A DNA stretch of 64,000 nucleotides. It comes from Hibiscus mutabilis (Eukaryota; Streptophyta; Magnoliopsida; Malvales; Malvaceae). How positions within the stretch are numbered: the stretch's first letter is position 1; each line of letters opens with the position of its first letter. Under the pieces are notes generated by a model. It had not been told where the DNA came from and made no database searches. It saw only the letters and a program-made list of their open reading frames with translations. The DNA lies in assembly GCA_019671005.1 (NCBI GenBank), contig CM033711.1, forward strand, positions 58,887,049 through 58,951,048. Reading direction: 5' to 3'. The position numbers and the translations under genes were made by a program. Positions 1 to 11,248 of this stretch are shown here, piece after piece.

Positions 1-59
1 CCATTTAGCGCTTTATTTAACGTCGTTAGCTTGACGAGCCGATTTTTAAAGCGTAGGTT

Positions 60-1340
60 ATTCTAATTCGATCTCCTCGGCTAATCCTACCGGAGCATTC
101 TCATAATAAGGCTTCAACCTTTGGCCGTTTACTTTAAATCGAGCTCCAAAATTGTCTTCTATCTCCAGTGCCATGAGGAAAAATCTGAGTTACCGTAAAT
201 AGGCCGAGCCATTTTGATCGAAGTTTGCCTGCAAAAAGTTTAAGCTTTGAATTAAACAACAAAACCTTTTGGTTAATTGTAAATGATTTAAAGGATATTC
301 TTTGATCGTGGAATTCTTTCGTCTTTTCTTTAAATATTTGAGCGCTATCGTAAGCGTTTCGTCGGATTTCCTCTAACTCTTGAATGTGTAGCTTCCGCGC
401 TTCTCCAATTGCTTCCATCTCCATGTTACATTGCTTAACTGCCCAATAGACTCGATGCTCTAATTCAACGGGCAAATGGCATGGCTTACCGAAAATGAGT
501 CGATACGGTGACATCCTAATAGGACCTTTATAAGTCGTTCGGTATTCCCACAATGCATCGGATAGCTTGAGACTCCAATCTTTACGATCCAGTTTTACAA
601 TTTTTTCAAGAATTGCTTTAATCTCGCGGTTCAACACTTTCGCTTATCCGTTGGTCTGCGGATGGTAAGCAGTGACAATTCTTTGAGTCACTCCGAACTT
701 TTTCATGAGCGTGTCAATTACCTTGTTGATGAAATGGGTTCCTCGATCGTTAATTATCGCTTGTGGTGTGCCAAACCTGGAAAAGATAGAATTTTTCAAA
801 AAAATTAACAATGGTTCTAGCATCATTATTTTGGGTAGCCTTAGCTTTTACCCATTTAGAAACATAATCAACTACAAGAATGATATAAAAATTTCCAAAT
901 GAAGAAGTAAAATGACCCATGTAATCGATTCCCCACACATCAAAAATCTCACAGATGTGAATCAAATTTTGAGGTAATTCATTCCTTCGGCTTAAATTCC
1001 CTACACGTCGACACTTAGCACATGATTTATAATATAAGTAAGCATCAAGGAATATAGTAGGCCAAAAGAAACCACATTCCAAAATTTTATAGGCAGTTCG
1101 CTTTGGTCCAAAGTGACCACCACATGAATAAGAATGGCAAAAGTCTAGGATATAATTTACCTCTTCCTCAGTGACGTATCACCTAATTACCTGATCTGAA
1201 TAGTTCTTCCATAAATAAGGATCATCCCAAATATAATATCGGGACTCCCGCTTTAGTCGATTAATTCTAGATCTAGGCAAGTCTAAGGGTAATTTACCTG
1301 TTACCAAGTAATTTACCATGTCTGCAAACCATGGAACCAC
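60..1340 (-). pseudogene. Athila-1 integrase domain
   Basis: This is the DDE integrase of the Athila-1 polyprotein, which joins element cDNA to the host chromosome. Reading on the minus strand, the zinc-binding region has CAKC near 1010, followed by the first catalytic Asp in WGIDYMGHF (about 930) and the second in IINDRGTHF (about 740). The third acidic residue lies in NREIKAILEK (about 620). The C-terminal part contains DALWEYRTTYKGP and a conserved FGKPCHLPVELEHRVYWA block typical of Athila. Frame breaks occur near 640, 770-800 and 165-175. Beyond the last break the coding resumes with ARFKVNGQRLKPYYE, so the C-terminus is present but out of frame. Confidence 0.9.
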
Positions 1341-1785
1341 CTTCTACGGCAACATCAAATGTTCCTCTATGAACTCTTCTCGAAGCGGTGGATCGGTTAT
1401 AGAAAGGGGTACGCGCCTTAAATGATCAGCTACGAGATTTTCGCTTCCTTTCTTGTCTTTAATTTCCAAATTAAATTCTTGTAAAAGCAGGATCCATCGG
1501 ATAAGCCTTGGCTTCACCTCCTTTTTGCTTATAAGGTACTTTAAAACTGCATGGTCAGAAAAAACAATCACTTTAGTTCCAAGCAAATAGGATCTAAATT
1601 TTTCTAAAGCAAAGACAATAGAAAGTAATTTTTTCTGTTGTGGAGTAATTTCTCTGAGCTGAGTCTAGAGTCCTTGAAGCATAGGCGATAACATGTTGTT
1701 CTTTACCAATTCTTTGTCCAAGAACAGCTCCAACGCTCGTATCGGATGCGTCACACATAAGCTCAAAATCATATTCCTAATTTGG
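1341..1785 (-). pseudogene. Athila-1 RNase H domain
   Basis: RNase H removes the RNA strand during element cDNA synthesis. The clear part is the C-terminal half, with VIVFSDHAVLKYLISKKE and KGSENLVADHLRR at about 1420-1580; the catalytic Asp of the FSDH motif is kept. The N-terminal half (about 1590-1785) reads as CDASDTSVGAVLGQR-like sequence broken by stops and a frame change. It directly follows RT with no gap, as expected inside one polyprotein. Confidence 0.85.
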
Positions 1786-2921
1786 TGCTTTGACGATCGG
1801 TGTTGTGGTCAACTTTTCTTTGAGTACATCGAACGATTTTTTGCACTCAAGATTAAAGTCGAAGACTTTATCTTTTTGTAACAGCTCACACAACGGTCGC
1901 GCCAGCTTTGAAAAATCTTTAATAAATCTTCGGTAGAAACCTGCATGGTCAAGAAAAAAACAAACCTCCCTCACAGTTGTGGGGTAAGGTAGTGAGCGTA
2001 TAATACCAGTCTTGGCCTTATCAACGACAATTCCATTAGATGACACAATATGTCCCAAAATTAATCCCTTATCAACCATAAAATGGCATTTTTCATAGTT
2101 CAAAACAAGATTAAATTCTAAGCATCTATTAAGCACATTAGTTAAATTATTAAGACATTCATTAAAAGAACTACCGTATACCGTGAAGTCATCCATGAAA
2201 ACTTCGATGCCCTTCTCTACATAGTCATAAAAAATACTCAGCATACATATCTGGAAAGTGGCTAGTGCATTACAAAGGCCAAAGGGCATCCGTCGATTTA
2301 TAAATGTACCGAACAAACAAGTAAAAGTTGTTTTTTCTTGGTCTTCTGGCGCAACTGGAATTTGGAAAAAAAAACCTGAAAAACCATCAAGGCAACAATA
2401 ATGAGTTTTCTCAACTAAATTCTCAATCATTTGATCTATAAAGGGAAGAGGAAAATAATCTTTTCTAGTGAGAGAGTTCAACTTCTTGTAGTCGATACAG
2501 ACTCTCCATCCATTTTGTACATACGTTGGAACTAACTCTCCTTCTGAATTTTGGACCACTGTAACTCCGGTCTTTTTAGGTACCACGTGAATTGGACTTA
2601 CCCAGTCACTGTCGGAAATAGGATAGATTACATCTGCATCAAGGAGTTTCTGTATCTCCTTTTTTACTACCTCCATCATTGGTTGGTTCAACCGCGTTGT
2701 CCTTATCTAGAAGGTTTCGCGCATTCTTCTGTTTTAATCTTATGCATACAAGTCGAGGGACTAAGTCCCTTAATATTGGCAATAGTCCATCCTATGGCTT
2801 CCTTGTGCATGCGTAATACCTTCACTAGTGATTTCTCTTCTTCTTTGGACAACTTGTTTGAGATGATCATTGGTAAGGTCTTATTTTCTCCCAAAAAGGC
2901 ATACTTTAAGTGCTCCGACAA
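1777..2921 (-). pseudogene. Athila-1 reverse transcriptase domain
   Basis: This RNA-dependent DNA polymerase lies in two frames. Positions 2703-2921 encode the N-terminal linker (HLKYAFLGENKTLPMIIS, then IGWTIANIKGLSP), and 1777-2691 encode 304 residues of RT proper. Visible motifs in order are YPISDSDWVSPIHVVPKKTG, WRVCIDYKKLN, YFPLPFIDQMIENL, CLDGFSGFFFQIP, RRMPFGLCNA and the active site VFMDDF, in which both catalytic Asp residues are kept. The thumb (FYRRFIKDFSKLARPLCELL) is present. One frameshift near 2695 separates the pieces. The FMDDF spelling is usual for the Athila clade. Confidence 0.93.
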
Positions 2922-3660
2922 CTGTTTTAATTCTATCTCTGGAGCCTACAAAACAAAAGGTAACATTTTAGTTTTAGAAGGAGATAAAAATAAGTCAGAA
3001 TTGATAGAAAAAATATGTTCAAACTCTCTTTCTTTCTCTCTGCGGCAAAGTACAAGATCCTTGTAAATTTTTTTGAAAATATTAGTTTCAACAAATTCAT
3101 CAACTAAGGGATCAATAATATCGACAGAAATAATTCTTTCAACTTGATTTGGGTATTTCATCGGTTTATAAACGTCAAATTCTACGACCTCACCATCAAA
3201 TTCCATTGTTAATATACCGCTTCTCACATCAGTCATTGTATGTGCGATGCTTAGGAAGGGTCAGCCTAAAAGTACCTAAGAGCAAGTGTTCGTCCTATCG
3301 TTTTCCATGTCGATGACATAGAAGTGGGCAGGAAAAATAAGAACATCGACTTTCACTAAGACATTTTCAAGCACTCCCTCCGGATAGATAGTAGAACGAT
3401 CAACCAACTGGATAGTTACTCTTGTTTCCTTCAAAGGCTCGTTAGTAATCATTTTATAAACAGAAAGTGACATAACGTTAATTGAAGCTCCTAAGTCGCA
3501 CATTGCACGTTTAATTAAAACATTTCCTATTTTGCAAGGTATAACAAACATACATTGGTCCTTCATCTTTGGTGGAAGCTTCCGCTGAAATACTGCTGAG
3601 ACATGTTCTCCCAGATTTACCTTCTCGTGACCAGTCAGTTTCCTCTTTGTGGTGAAAAGC
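2922..3660 (-). pseudogene. Athila-1 protease and linker to RT
   Basis: The aspartic protease that matures the polyprotein sits at 3276-3566. Its active site is CDLGASINVMSLSVYK; DLGAS replaces the usual DTGA of retropepsins, which is normal for Athila. The linker 2946-3236 (TDVRSGILTMEFDGE, then KPMKYP) joins it to RT in another frame. In intact Athila elements an ILGKPFLAT-type strand follows the protease core; here that stretch (about 3240-3275) is interrupted by a frame break. Upstream coding continues without a gap into the gag C-terminal region. Confidence 0.85.
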
Positions 3661-5323
3661 TCCTTTAAAAATCAGGCATACCTTGGCACTTGTCGGATTA
3701 CTTCTAGGAGAGGTATGTTGACTTGTACCTTTTAGAACACCTCTAAGATTTCCTTCTATTCGGCTCTCTTGTCATGCTTCATCAATCTCGATGGGAAGGG
3801 TGGTGCGATTTCATGAGAATGATGATGAGGTGTGGTAGCGATGAAGATGTACCTTGGAAGTTGGAAGGTGGCATTTTCTTCCCCTTCTTGGACCGTTCGG
3901 CATTCTCTTCTAGGATGTCAGGTGTGACAACGGTTCCACTTTCGGAGGGTGATAACACTAGCATTCTCTCTCGGATTTGACTCCGTTTGAGAATGAAGTC
4001 TTCCCTATGACTCTAGTCTCCCCACGGTTTGAGCCAACTGGGTCATTTGTTTGTCCAAATCTTGTAGATGGGTCTCAGTACGATTTTGAAACTTCTCTTG
4101 GGATATTGCCAATCGTTCAACGATAGATTCTAATGATGACTTCGGTTGCTGATATTATTGTTGAGTGGGTTGTCTCTGCTGATATGGTTGACTTTGCCTT
4201 TGATTTTGAGCATAATTGAAGTTCGGATGATTTTTTCAACCTGAATTATACGAGTTGGCGTTGGGGTTGTATTATCTTTGTGGAGGTCGTGGGAAATTCC
4301 CTATGGCATTCATTTGCGCAGTGTCCTCTTCTTGTATAATCGGACAGCAGTCCGTCGGATGCTCTGGACTCGTACATATCTCGCAAAGCCTGGCTACAAT
4401 TCTTTTATCTTCAATAAGAGATTGAACAATATTAGCTAATTTATCAATTTTATTTTCCAGTGAAACTGTACTTACCTCGTGAACGTGTCGGGATGGTTCA
4501 CTTGAAGGATGAAATCGTTGCGAGTTAGCGGCCATAGTAGATATTAACGTTCTTGCCACCGTCGGAGTCATGTTAACAAGAGCTACTCCACTTGCTGCAT
4601 CCACCACTTTCATGTCCATAGGTGTTAATCCTTCATAAAAATACTGGAGAAGTGTTTGTTCAGACAATCCATGTTGTAGACAGTTTATGCGTAGCTTTTT
4701 GAAATGCTCCCAGTAGTCATATAAAGATTCAGTATCCTTTTGTCGGATACTCAAGATACTTTGCTTTAGCTCGCTTGCCTTAGCTGCTGGGAAAAACCTG
4801 TCAAGAAAAAGGCAAGCCATGTCAGTCCAAGTTGAAACTGATTTGGAGGGTAAATCCAATCCTTAGCAATATCAGCTAGAGAAAAGGGAAATGCGCAAAG
4901 TTTTATTTGATCTTTAGATACTCCTTGTGGCTTTGTGCTTAAACAGACCATGTGAAATTCCTTTAGATGTTTATGTGGATTTTCACTTGGCAAACCGTGA
5001 TAGGTTGGTAAAAGGTGTATTAAGCCTGTCTTGAGAGCGAACGATGTCTCGCCATTTGGGAATGTTATGCACATCGGCTGGTTATCATCAGAGGTCGCAG
5101 TCAGATGTCGAATAGTTTGGTCGTTGTCTCCCATTAGAACTGATTCTTTGATTGTGTGGTCGAAATGTGATTCTGCTTCAGATGCTATTTCTAGATCGTG
5201 TTCTAGTCGTTGTTGTCGCTGTCTTTGCTTCTTTTTCCGAAGTGTTTGGGCGTGTAGTCTTCGGGCATATGCTTCGATCTCTGAGTTATAATCTGTTTGT
5301 TCACCCAGATTCCTCTTGGTCAT
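3661..5323 (-). pseudogene. Athila-1 gag
   Basis: This structural nucleocapsid polyprotein starts at the ATG at 5323 (MTKRNLGEQTDYNSEIEAYA), 35 bases after the primer-binding site. Positions 4766-5323 give the N-terminal 185 residues, including a basic run RKKKQRQRQQR. The capsid-like domain continues in a second frame at 4272-4859 (LDRFFPAAKASELKQSI, ESLYDYWEHFKKL), so a single frameshift lies at 4770-4860. A CCHC-like zinc knuckle, CEIC then H then CC, is at about 4330-4380. From 4270 to 3661 the coding is broken by stops but still recognisable (PRYAKFLKELFTTKRKL-like region before the protease). Confidence 0.88.
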
Positions 5324-5358
5324 AAATCAAACAATAATAATCAGTAACTTCGCCATAG

Positions 5359-5376
5359 TCCCCGGTAACGGCGCCA
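5359..5376 (-). other. Primer-binding site, tRNA-Asp
   Basis: On the minus strand the site reads TGGCGCCGTTACCGGGGA, four bases after the 5' LTR end. It is complementary to the 3' end of plant tRNA-Asp(GUC) with CCA added, with one mismatch (A where the tRNA would require G). Use of tRNA-Asp is characteristic of Athila elements. Confidence 0.9.
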
Positions 5377-5379
5377 ATT

Positions 5380-6728
5380 TGACACGCGTCATTTTCGCGT
5401 CAATATAATTCCTTCTTCTCAAATAATAAATATTGGAATTCAAATGTAGTAAAAGAGAAGTAAGGGTCGATCCCACAGGGACTAAGAGAACTTCCTGATT
5501 TATGTTTGTTCAATCGGTGAGCCAATAAAAGAGTTGAATAATATTTAAGTATGGTGGGGATTTGTGGAATTAAGTAAAAATAAGAGATTGTAGAGAAGAT
5601 TTAAGAAGTGGATTCAGTATGGTAAATATTAGCCTCAGGCTCTTGCTTTGACTCAGTTTCCTCGAATCATCGGAAAAAGGATTTTTTCACTTCGAGATTC
5701 ACGTCGGTTACTTGCCTACAAGGATCAATCCTTGTGACTGTGCCTTGTATACCAAATACCCAAGTGCCATCTTTGATATCGATTTTGGAAATTGATCTAA
5801 TCAACAACAATGTTGTAGATAAAAAATGTTTAAGTAAGGCCGACTTGGACTAGGTTGTTTCAATAATAATTGAATCCGATCTCAGTTTTCTCTTAGCAAA
5901 CAGTTTTGCTGAGTGTGTTCCTAGGAAGTCGAATGTGCTTCAATACCCGATCCTTCCTCCCACACATTTAACCAAAACAACGTTCTGACCAACATCAATC
6001 TTTGGTTTTGAAATCATTTTGATTTTGAAGTTGAGCTTAGAAAACTGAAAAAGACACCCGAAGTTGTTTAAGTGCTTTTCAATCCTCACGTCGAAATTGA
6101 GTCATTGCTTTAGCCTTTGCTATGGAAAACTTAGCTAAGTATGATAGAAATCATACTTAGCATCTTTGAAAAAAATAAAAACTTGAAAAAGTGGAAAATG
6201 GAGAAGAAAAGTAAAAACTTCTATTAATAAAGAAAAACAAGAATAAATTAAAGCTCCGAAGATGAGAGATATGAGAGATAGATATGAGATGATAGATGAT
6301 TTTTGAGTTTGCCCAAAGGGGTATTTATAGCAGCCTAAAACCCTAAAAATAACCCTAAAAAAATAAAAGATAAATCCCAAATTATTTAAATTAATTACAA
6401 AAGATAATTCCAAAGTTTGAATTTAAATTCTGGCTGATAAGTTATCTGAAACTCGACTGATAAGCTATCATCACTGCTGACGTGGTGTCTTCTAGAAGCT
6501 GCTGACGTAGCTTCCAGTCAGAATTTCATGCCCAGATTCATGCCCACTAATCCAGCCATAAGTCTAGAAAATCAAAAATTGCACAGTTTCATCAGTTTTA
6601 GCAACATTTCTAGAATCTACTGTTCTGCATTGAAAATGAACAAAAAATGCGAAAATTAGCAACTTAAAACAACCAATCAAAGAGTAATTGTCGATAGAAT
6701 AATTCATAATTTAAGCACTAATCACTCA
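5380..6728 (-). repeat. 5' LTR of Athila-1 (1349 bp)
   Basis: The left edge (plus-strand TGACACGCG at 5380) abuts the primer-binding site. The right edge is placed at the CA of ...ATCACTCA at 6728 because the minus strand then begins TGAGTGATTAGTGC, a common LTR start. I have no second LTR in the window to confirm that outer edge. A TATA box sits inside it at 6322-6329. There are no GTATCGATAC clusters, unlike the Tekay and copia LTRs of this window. Confidence 0.75.
6322..6329 (-). promoter_or_regulatory. Putative TATA box of the Athila-1 LTR
   Basis: The minus strand reads CTATAAATACCCC here, about 400 bases from the LTR's 5' end. It is the best TATA match in the LTR and would place transcript start near 6290-6300. 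Inferred from sequence only. Confidence 0.55.
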
Positions 6729-8164
6729 TCGTTCTCACCTCCACGAGGTTTCTGTCTCCCTACCCTTGCCTTTCATCATCCTCGTTTTTGTTCGGATTTA
6801 ATCATCCAGATTCGTAACATGCAAATCGGTTATATTCGGACTTGTTTATTAAGATTGACACATATTTCCTTAAAAGAAAAAAAAATTGTTTCAACATTGA
6901 AACAATCTTTTTCAAAAGATGATTTTAAGATTTTCAAAATAGATAATACCTTGTACGGATGCAGTCGGTGTTTGCATCAAACATGAGTCCATTGGTTCCT
7001 ACCGAACCGGTAACTCTCTCCCTCAAATATGCTTCCAATATTGGGGCATCTTAACCAGCCAATGTACCTTTAGCTTCTCTATCTATGTTACTTGGGTTCG
7101 AGTATATAATCGACCACGGTATCCCCAACTTTTTTCAAAGTTTTGTCTTCAAATAACATATGTTAGGATACAAATGTCGAATCGAACATGAATACTTCAA
7201 GAAAAACGGAGAGTTATCAAAGGAACATAGTTCTCCATGGTTGTTGAAACCAGGAGTTGAGGCAAACAAGCAAAGCTTTTGATATGGGAAATATGAAGCA
7301 ACGATGCCCGGGAATTCGTATCGGCTTGTAACTGGTATTTATCCAGGAAAAAAGGGGCAGCTTTCTTGCTCAAAACCAACGAGGATTAAAAATAATAAAA
7401 TAATAAACATTGTACTGGATACAAGATTCTAACAATGAGAATAAACATATTGGACTTGTTGGCTGCCTACCAAAGATATTTCTTGCATTGTTAAAGTAAC
7501 AATGTGCTAGGATTAAGCTGGATGTCCTTATCTTGAATGAATCATCAATTTATCCAAATCACTTCGCTGCATATTTTGGAGTTTTTGGATAAAATTTGTG
7601 AAGCCAAGATTCAAAAATGTTTTCAACTTGATGGTCTCGGCAATTTTCCCCATCTTCCAATCAGACAAGAATTTCATAGTACACAAGGTAACGATTTCGG
7701 ATATCTGATAACAAGAGAAAAAGGCTACAATTACTGCAGTCCAAGTGATCATTAGATTAAACCCAGAGTTCAGTAAACAATGTTTAAAGTTGAATAACAA
7801 TGACGGTTGCATGTAAGTTTCCGTTGATATACTGTCGACGGTGAAACATAGTGGTTCCATTGAATAAAACTCTATTCACGAGAATTTGTACATCGCAACA
7901 CTCAAAATATATAATCTTATCTCACAGTAACTAATCTACTATCACAAAATTTTTCAACCTTTCTAAGACATGGGGAAAACATGGAAATTGATCTAGGTAA
8001 GCCGTATAAGCAAGGTAGATGACAAAACTGCAATATGTTATTCCAGTCCCGTGTATGGCAGCCATGCATCGGTTTTCATTTTCAACCGAATAACATAAAA
8101 TGAGGCCTCTGGATGGATGCTATGAGGCCAATCTTTTTGTTTTCCTACAATCGAAACCTAGCGC
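6729..8164. other. Interval without a recognised gene, 3' of the carboxylesterase relic
   Basis: Short ORFs occur on both strands (for example minus 7197-7379 and 7528-7860), but none resembles a protein I recognise and none shows exon structure. Positions 7900-8164 probably include former 3' UTR of the carboxylesterase. The base composition is similar to the flanks of PUX1, so this is probably old single-copy flank rather than transposon. Confidence 0.5.
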
Positions 8165-8695
8165 TTAATAAGAGAACTCATGACGTCCAACTGAGATATA
8201 CTTCTTCACCCATATGGCAATGTCTTCAGCACAGGCCTCAGCCTGAGGGGTCTTTAGAAGCATTTCAAGAGTTGCAAATTCATGTACTGTGCCTTTATAC
8301 TCGAGAACGGGAGCAGTGACGTTTACCTTGCGAAGCGCCTCTAAGCGATACCCTGGTCTTTCATCCAGTCATGTTCTACAACCGTCAGTGTCGGAAGCAT
8401 GAGCTTCAGAGGTGGGCCTCGGTCTGGGGCGAATGTATTGGCAGCTGGGTGTTCTAGGCTGAACTCGTTCTTGGGAAGAAAGACTTGCCACGCAAGCAAG
8501 CAGATCGGCTTGTCATAGAAGTATGTATCGGCCAACCTTATTTCGGATGGTGTGGGAACATTTGCGAGGAAGAATGGGTACATTAGGACCTGTGCTACAA
8601 CCTTGACAGGCTCCAGATTATCGCCTGACTCAACAGCTTCACGAGCAATGTAATCAGCAATGTTTGCTCCACAACTCACTCCAAGTAGAACACAT
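8165..8695 (-). pseudogene. Carboxylesterase (CXE11/CXE16-type) last-exon relic
   Basis: This is the C-terminal half of a plant alpha/beta-hydrolase of the HSL-like carboxylesterase family. The exon opens after an intron acceptor (minus-strand ...TGAAACAG at 8696-8697) and reads CVLLGVSCGANIADY, where the GVSCG nucleophile elbow has the catalytic Ser. It continues through VKVVAQVLMYPFF, the AANTFAPDRGPPLKL block and the HDW region with the catalytic Asp. The terminal HEFATLEMLLKTPQA carries the catalytic His, and the exon ends HEFSY at a TAA (8165-8167). A frameshift near 8345 gives a premature TAG, and one residue is missing before EHDW. The upstream exon, with the oxyanion HGGG motif, is absent: only 300 bases separate this exon from the PUX1 start codon. 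Both lesions fall where a CAG would be expected in intact relatives, so part of the damage could be a sequence error. The missing exon is not explained that way. Confidence 0.87.
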
Positions 8696-8696
8696 C

Positions 8697-9001
8697 TGTT
8701 TCAACAATATTGCGATTAACAATTAGGTCAAATGGCAAAATAAGTTTCTTAAGCGATCAGGTAAAGAAAAAGTACAAAGAACCAGCAACTTTACGGCTTA
8801 ACAATATTATATAATGAACATTAAACTTTAATTTTTGGTATAAAATAGTCGTCATTAATTGTGGCTAATTGGGAATAAACCGTACAAAATAAAAGAAAAA
8901 CTAAAAAGAAATTCCAAAAGGCAAAGCCAGCTAGCAGGAGCATTTACAGAAGCAAGTCACAAAAAAGAAGAAAAAGAAGTGGAAAATTGCATCTGCAGCT
9001 G
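8697..9001 (+). promoter_or_regulatory. Short upstream region and 5' UTR of PUX1
   Basis: Only about 300 bases separate the PUX1 start codon from the carboxylesterase exon, which points the other way. The last 75 bases are purine-rich (AAAAAAGAAGAAAAAGAAG at about 8961-8980), like a 5' UTR. I see no convincing TATA box in the expected place. The start of the transcript is not determinable from sequence. Confidence 0.45.
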
Positions 9002-11248
9002 ATGATTGTAGATGGTTCTTCGCCACTGCCTTTGAAGAGGAGAAGATTCACAAATATTGATTCCATGGAGGCTGCATCAGCTAAAGTTCGTCCCTTTCTT
9101 AAATTTTTTTTCTTGATTTAATATTTGTATTTTGGTGTCCAAAATCTTGTTTTAAGTGTTGGGTTGATCCGGTTTCCTATTCTGATTATTAATTCATATG
9201 GTGGGTCTGGTTCTTCTTGTTGTTTATTATCTGGGTTTGTTTCTTTTTCTTGATTTTAGATGGAAATAGATATATTTCGTTTAATGATTTGAGGGAGAGT
9301 TTAGCTTCATTCTATTTCTAGTTGAGCTCCACTTCCTTACCAAGAAAGATAACTCAAATTTGATTAATTATGATGTAATTAAACTTCATATGGGTTGCTT
9401 TTGCAATCTTTATTGAAGGGTGAAATTGCTGTTAAAAAGTTAATATGAGTAATTAGATAAAAAGGGAAAACTATTTCATCCCCTTGGTTGTTTGATTCTT
9501 CGAGTGAATTTCTGTAGTATTCCTATACAAGGAACATTGTGCATATCAAGTTGTTGAATCTTACTAAATATTAGTTCCTACTGCATTTTGTGCTGCCTCT
9601 GGTGTATGTAGAAGAGATAAGAAGTAGATGTCCGGAAAGAAGTCAGATTTGTCGGTTTTGAATCTCCGTGATCCTGATCTTAAGAAGAGCACATTTCAAG
9701 TACATTATCGGACGGTGTTTTATGTTAGTCATATGGCTGCCGTAAGTGTCATAGATGCAGCTTTGGATTTCCTTTATGCAATTATATTTGGTGAAACTAT
9801 TCATAAGGAATTTCATTCGAGACTCCTTAACTTGTCTGATATTCCATATGCAGATTTCAGACTGTTGTTGCGCACTTTATTTATATTTGACTTCCTTGCA
9901 ATGATTTTAGGCTAAGCTTGCTGCTGCAAAAGAGAAATTTGGACGGGAATTTCTTGTATTTGAAACTACAGGACCATTGCCAGCACAAAATGAAGTGCCC
10001 AACACTGGTACGGCCCGCCAAAACATATTTTCAGACTTTTAACTTGCCGATTGACTGAAACTGACAGTTCATTTGGTAAACTTATCAAATGCAATGTTAT
10101 TTTCTGGGCAGAGGAGTCAGATGACTTATACGAGTTCACTGCAGAAGATTATCATCGAGTGATGGCAACTAAAAAGGAAGGTAATTTTTCCAATGAACAA
10201 AACACACAATCATTTTTATCATTTCATCTCAGATTCATTTAGATATTTTTATCGGTTGATATTGAGGTTCAGTTACAACAAAATGACTGGCATACTCTTT
10301 GTTGGAGACATATTTACAGTGTTTGAAGTGGATAAAATTGTTAACAGATAAGTTCTTGAAGACACGAAAGATTCGAGAAGCAGAAGAGGCAGCCCGAAGA
10401 TCAAGAATAACAACGGTACTTTCTAATTGATGTTTGCCACTCCCTTTGCAGGTCTCTTAGTTGTTTACTAGTTTAGAGTGCTTAGATCCCAATTATGAGA
10501 GAACTTTATCGAGGATGAGTAATAATGAAACATAGAGTAGGTTGTATTGTTTTCCTTTTTTGATATGTTCTGATGTTCATGTGCAGGCTGTGATAAGGGT
10601 TCGCTTTCCTGATAACCACACATTAGAGGTCACATTTCATCCGTCGGAGACAATTCAGTGCTTGGTTGACCTTATCATGAAAGCGATTGCTCGACCGGAT
10701 TTACTGTTTTATTTGTGTAAGCATATTTAAGTATAAACACTTTGTTCTGTAATACTAACTGGATGTTGGTTGTGAAGCCAATGAATTGAATTGAATGTCC
10801 GTCATCCGATAACGTTTCAGATACTACTCCTAAGAAGCAAATAAAGGAGATGACACAGGATTTTTTCTCTGCCGGTTTCATTCCGGGTGCAATTGTTTAT
10901 TTTTCGTATGATCACCCAAAAGGTTAGTTATATGATTTTTTTTTTGTCTGATCCCCCACTTAGTTCCATAGATTGGAAGTTATCTGATTCCCAATATGAT
11001 TCACACCGGTTAATGTTGCTTTGAAATGTTTAGGTAGCGATGCTGCAGCTTCCAATTCAGCCACCTACCTTCTAGATGATGTCATGTCCTTGAAAGGTTT
11101 GGAGGTCATTGCCGGTGCTGAGCAGCCAGAGCCTGTTCAATCTGCCCCAGAAACTGCTGCTGGTGCCAGTACAGCGACCTCCCCTGTTGTTCAAGCTAGC
11201 AAGCCGAGTGATAAAAGATCTGCTAAGCCGAAGTGGTTTAAAATGTGA
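9002..11248 (+). CDS. PUX1: Plant UBX domain-containing protein 1, seven coding exons
   Basis: UBX proteins bind the AAA-ATPase CDC48/p97. PUX1 of Arabidopsis binds CDC48, promotes hexamer disassembly and limits its activity in nucleus and cytosol (established family knowledge). I derive these exons: 9002-9085, 9911-10007, 10112-10180, 10348-10415, 10587-10716, 10821-10922 and 11034-11248. All introns are GT-AG, the phases join cleanly, and the total is 765 bases, giving 254 residues against 251 in Arabidopsis as I recall it. The protein starts MIVDGSSPLPLKRRR, with a basic run. It contains KEKFGREFLVFETTG, EESDDLYEFTAEDYHRVMA and a helical KTRKIREAEEAARRS. The UBX fold follows (about residues 107-185: AVIRVRFPDNHTLEVTFHPS, then GAIVYFS), and the end is KPKWFKM, a conserved tail. 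Intron 1 is long (825 bases). No stop or frameshift interrupts it, in contrast to every neighbour. Confidence 0.95.

Larger units (their letters stand above)
1..6728 (-). mobile_element. Athila-type Ty3/gypsy retrotransposon (Athila-1), 3' end outside window
   Basis: The element reads right to left: LTR 5380-6728, tRNA-Asp primer site, gag, protease, reverse transcriptase, RNase H, integrase. The integrase C-terminal coding is still running near position 60, so any downstream ORF and the 3' LTR lie beyond the left edge. Athila is recognised by the DLGAS protease motif, the RT phrase YPISDSDWVSP, the active-site phrase VFMDDF and the tRNA-Asp primer site. Several frameshifts and stops make this copy defective. 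The flank next to the 5' LTR begins TCGTT (6729-6733); its partner target duplication is not visible. Confidence 0.93.

Noticed and set aside
5359..5376. Possible tRNA gene fragments at the primer-binding sites
   Set aside because: Only the 12-19 bases complementary to a tRNA 3' end are present, directly beside LTRs; no cloverleaf can be formed.
7528..7860. 110-codon minus-strand ORF
   Set aside because: No homology recognised, overlaps an equally plausible plus-strand ORF, and lies in AT-rich flank.
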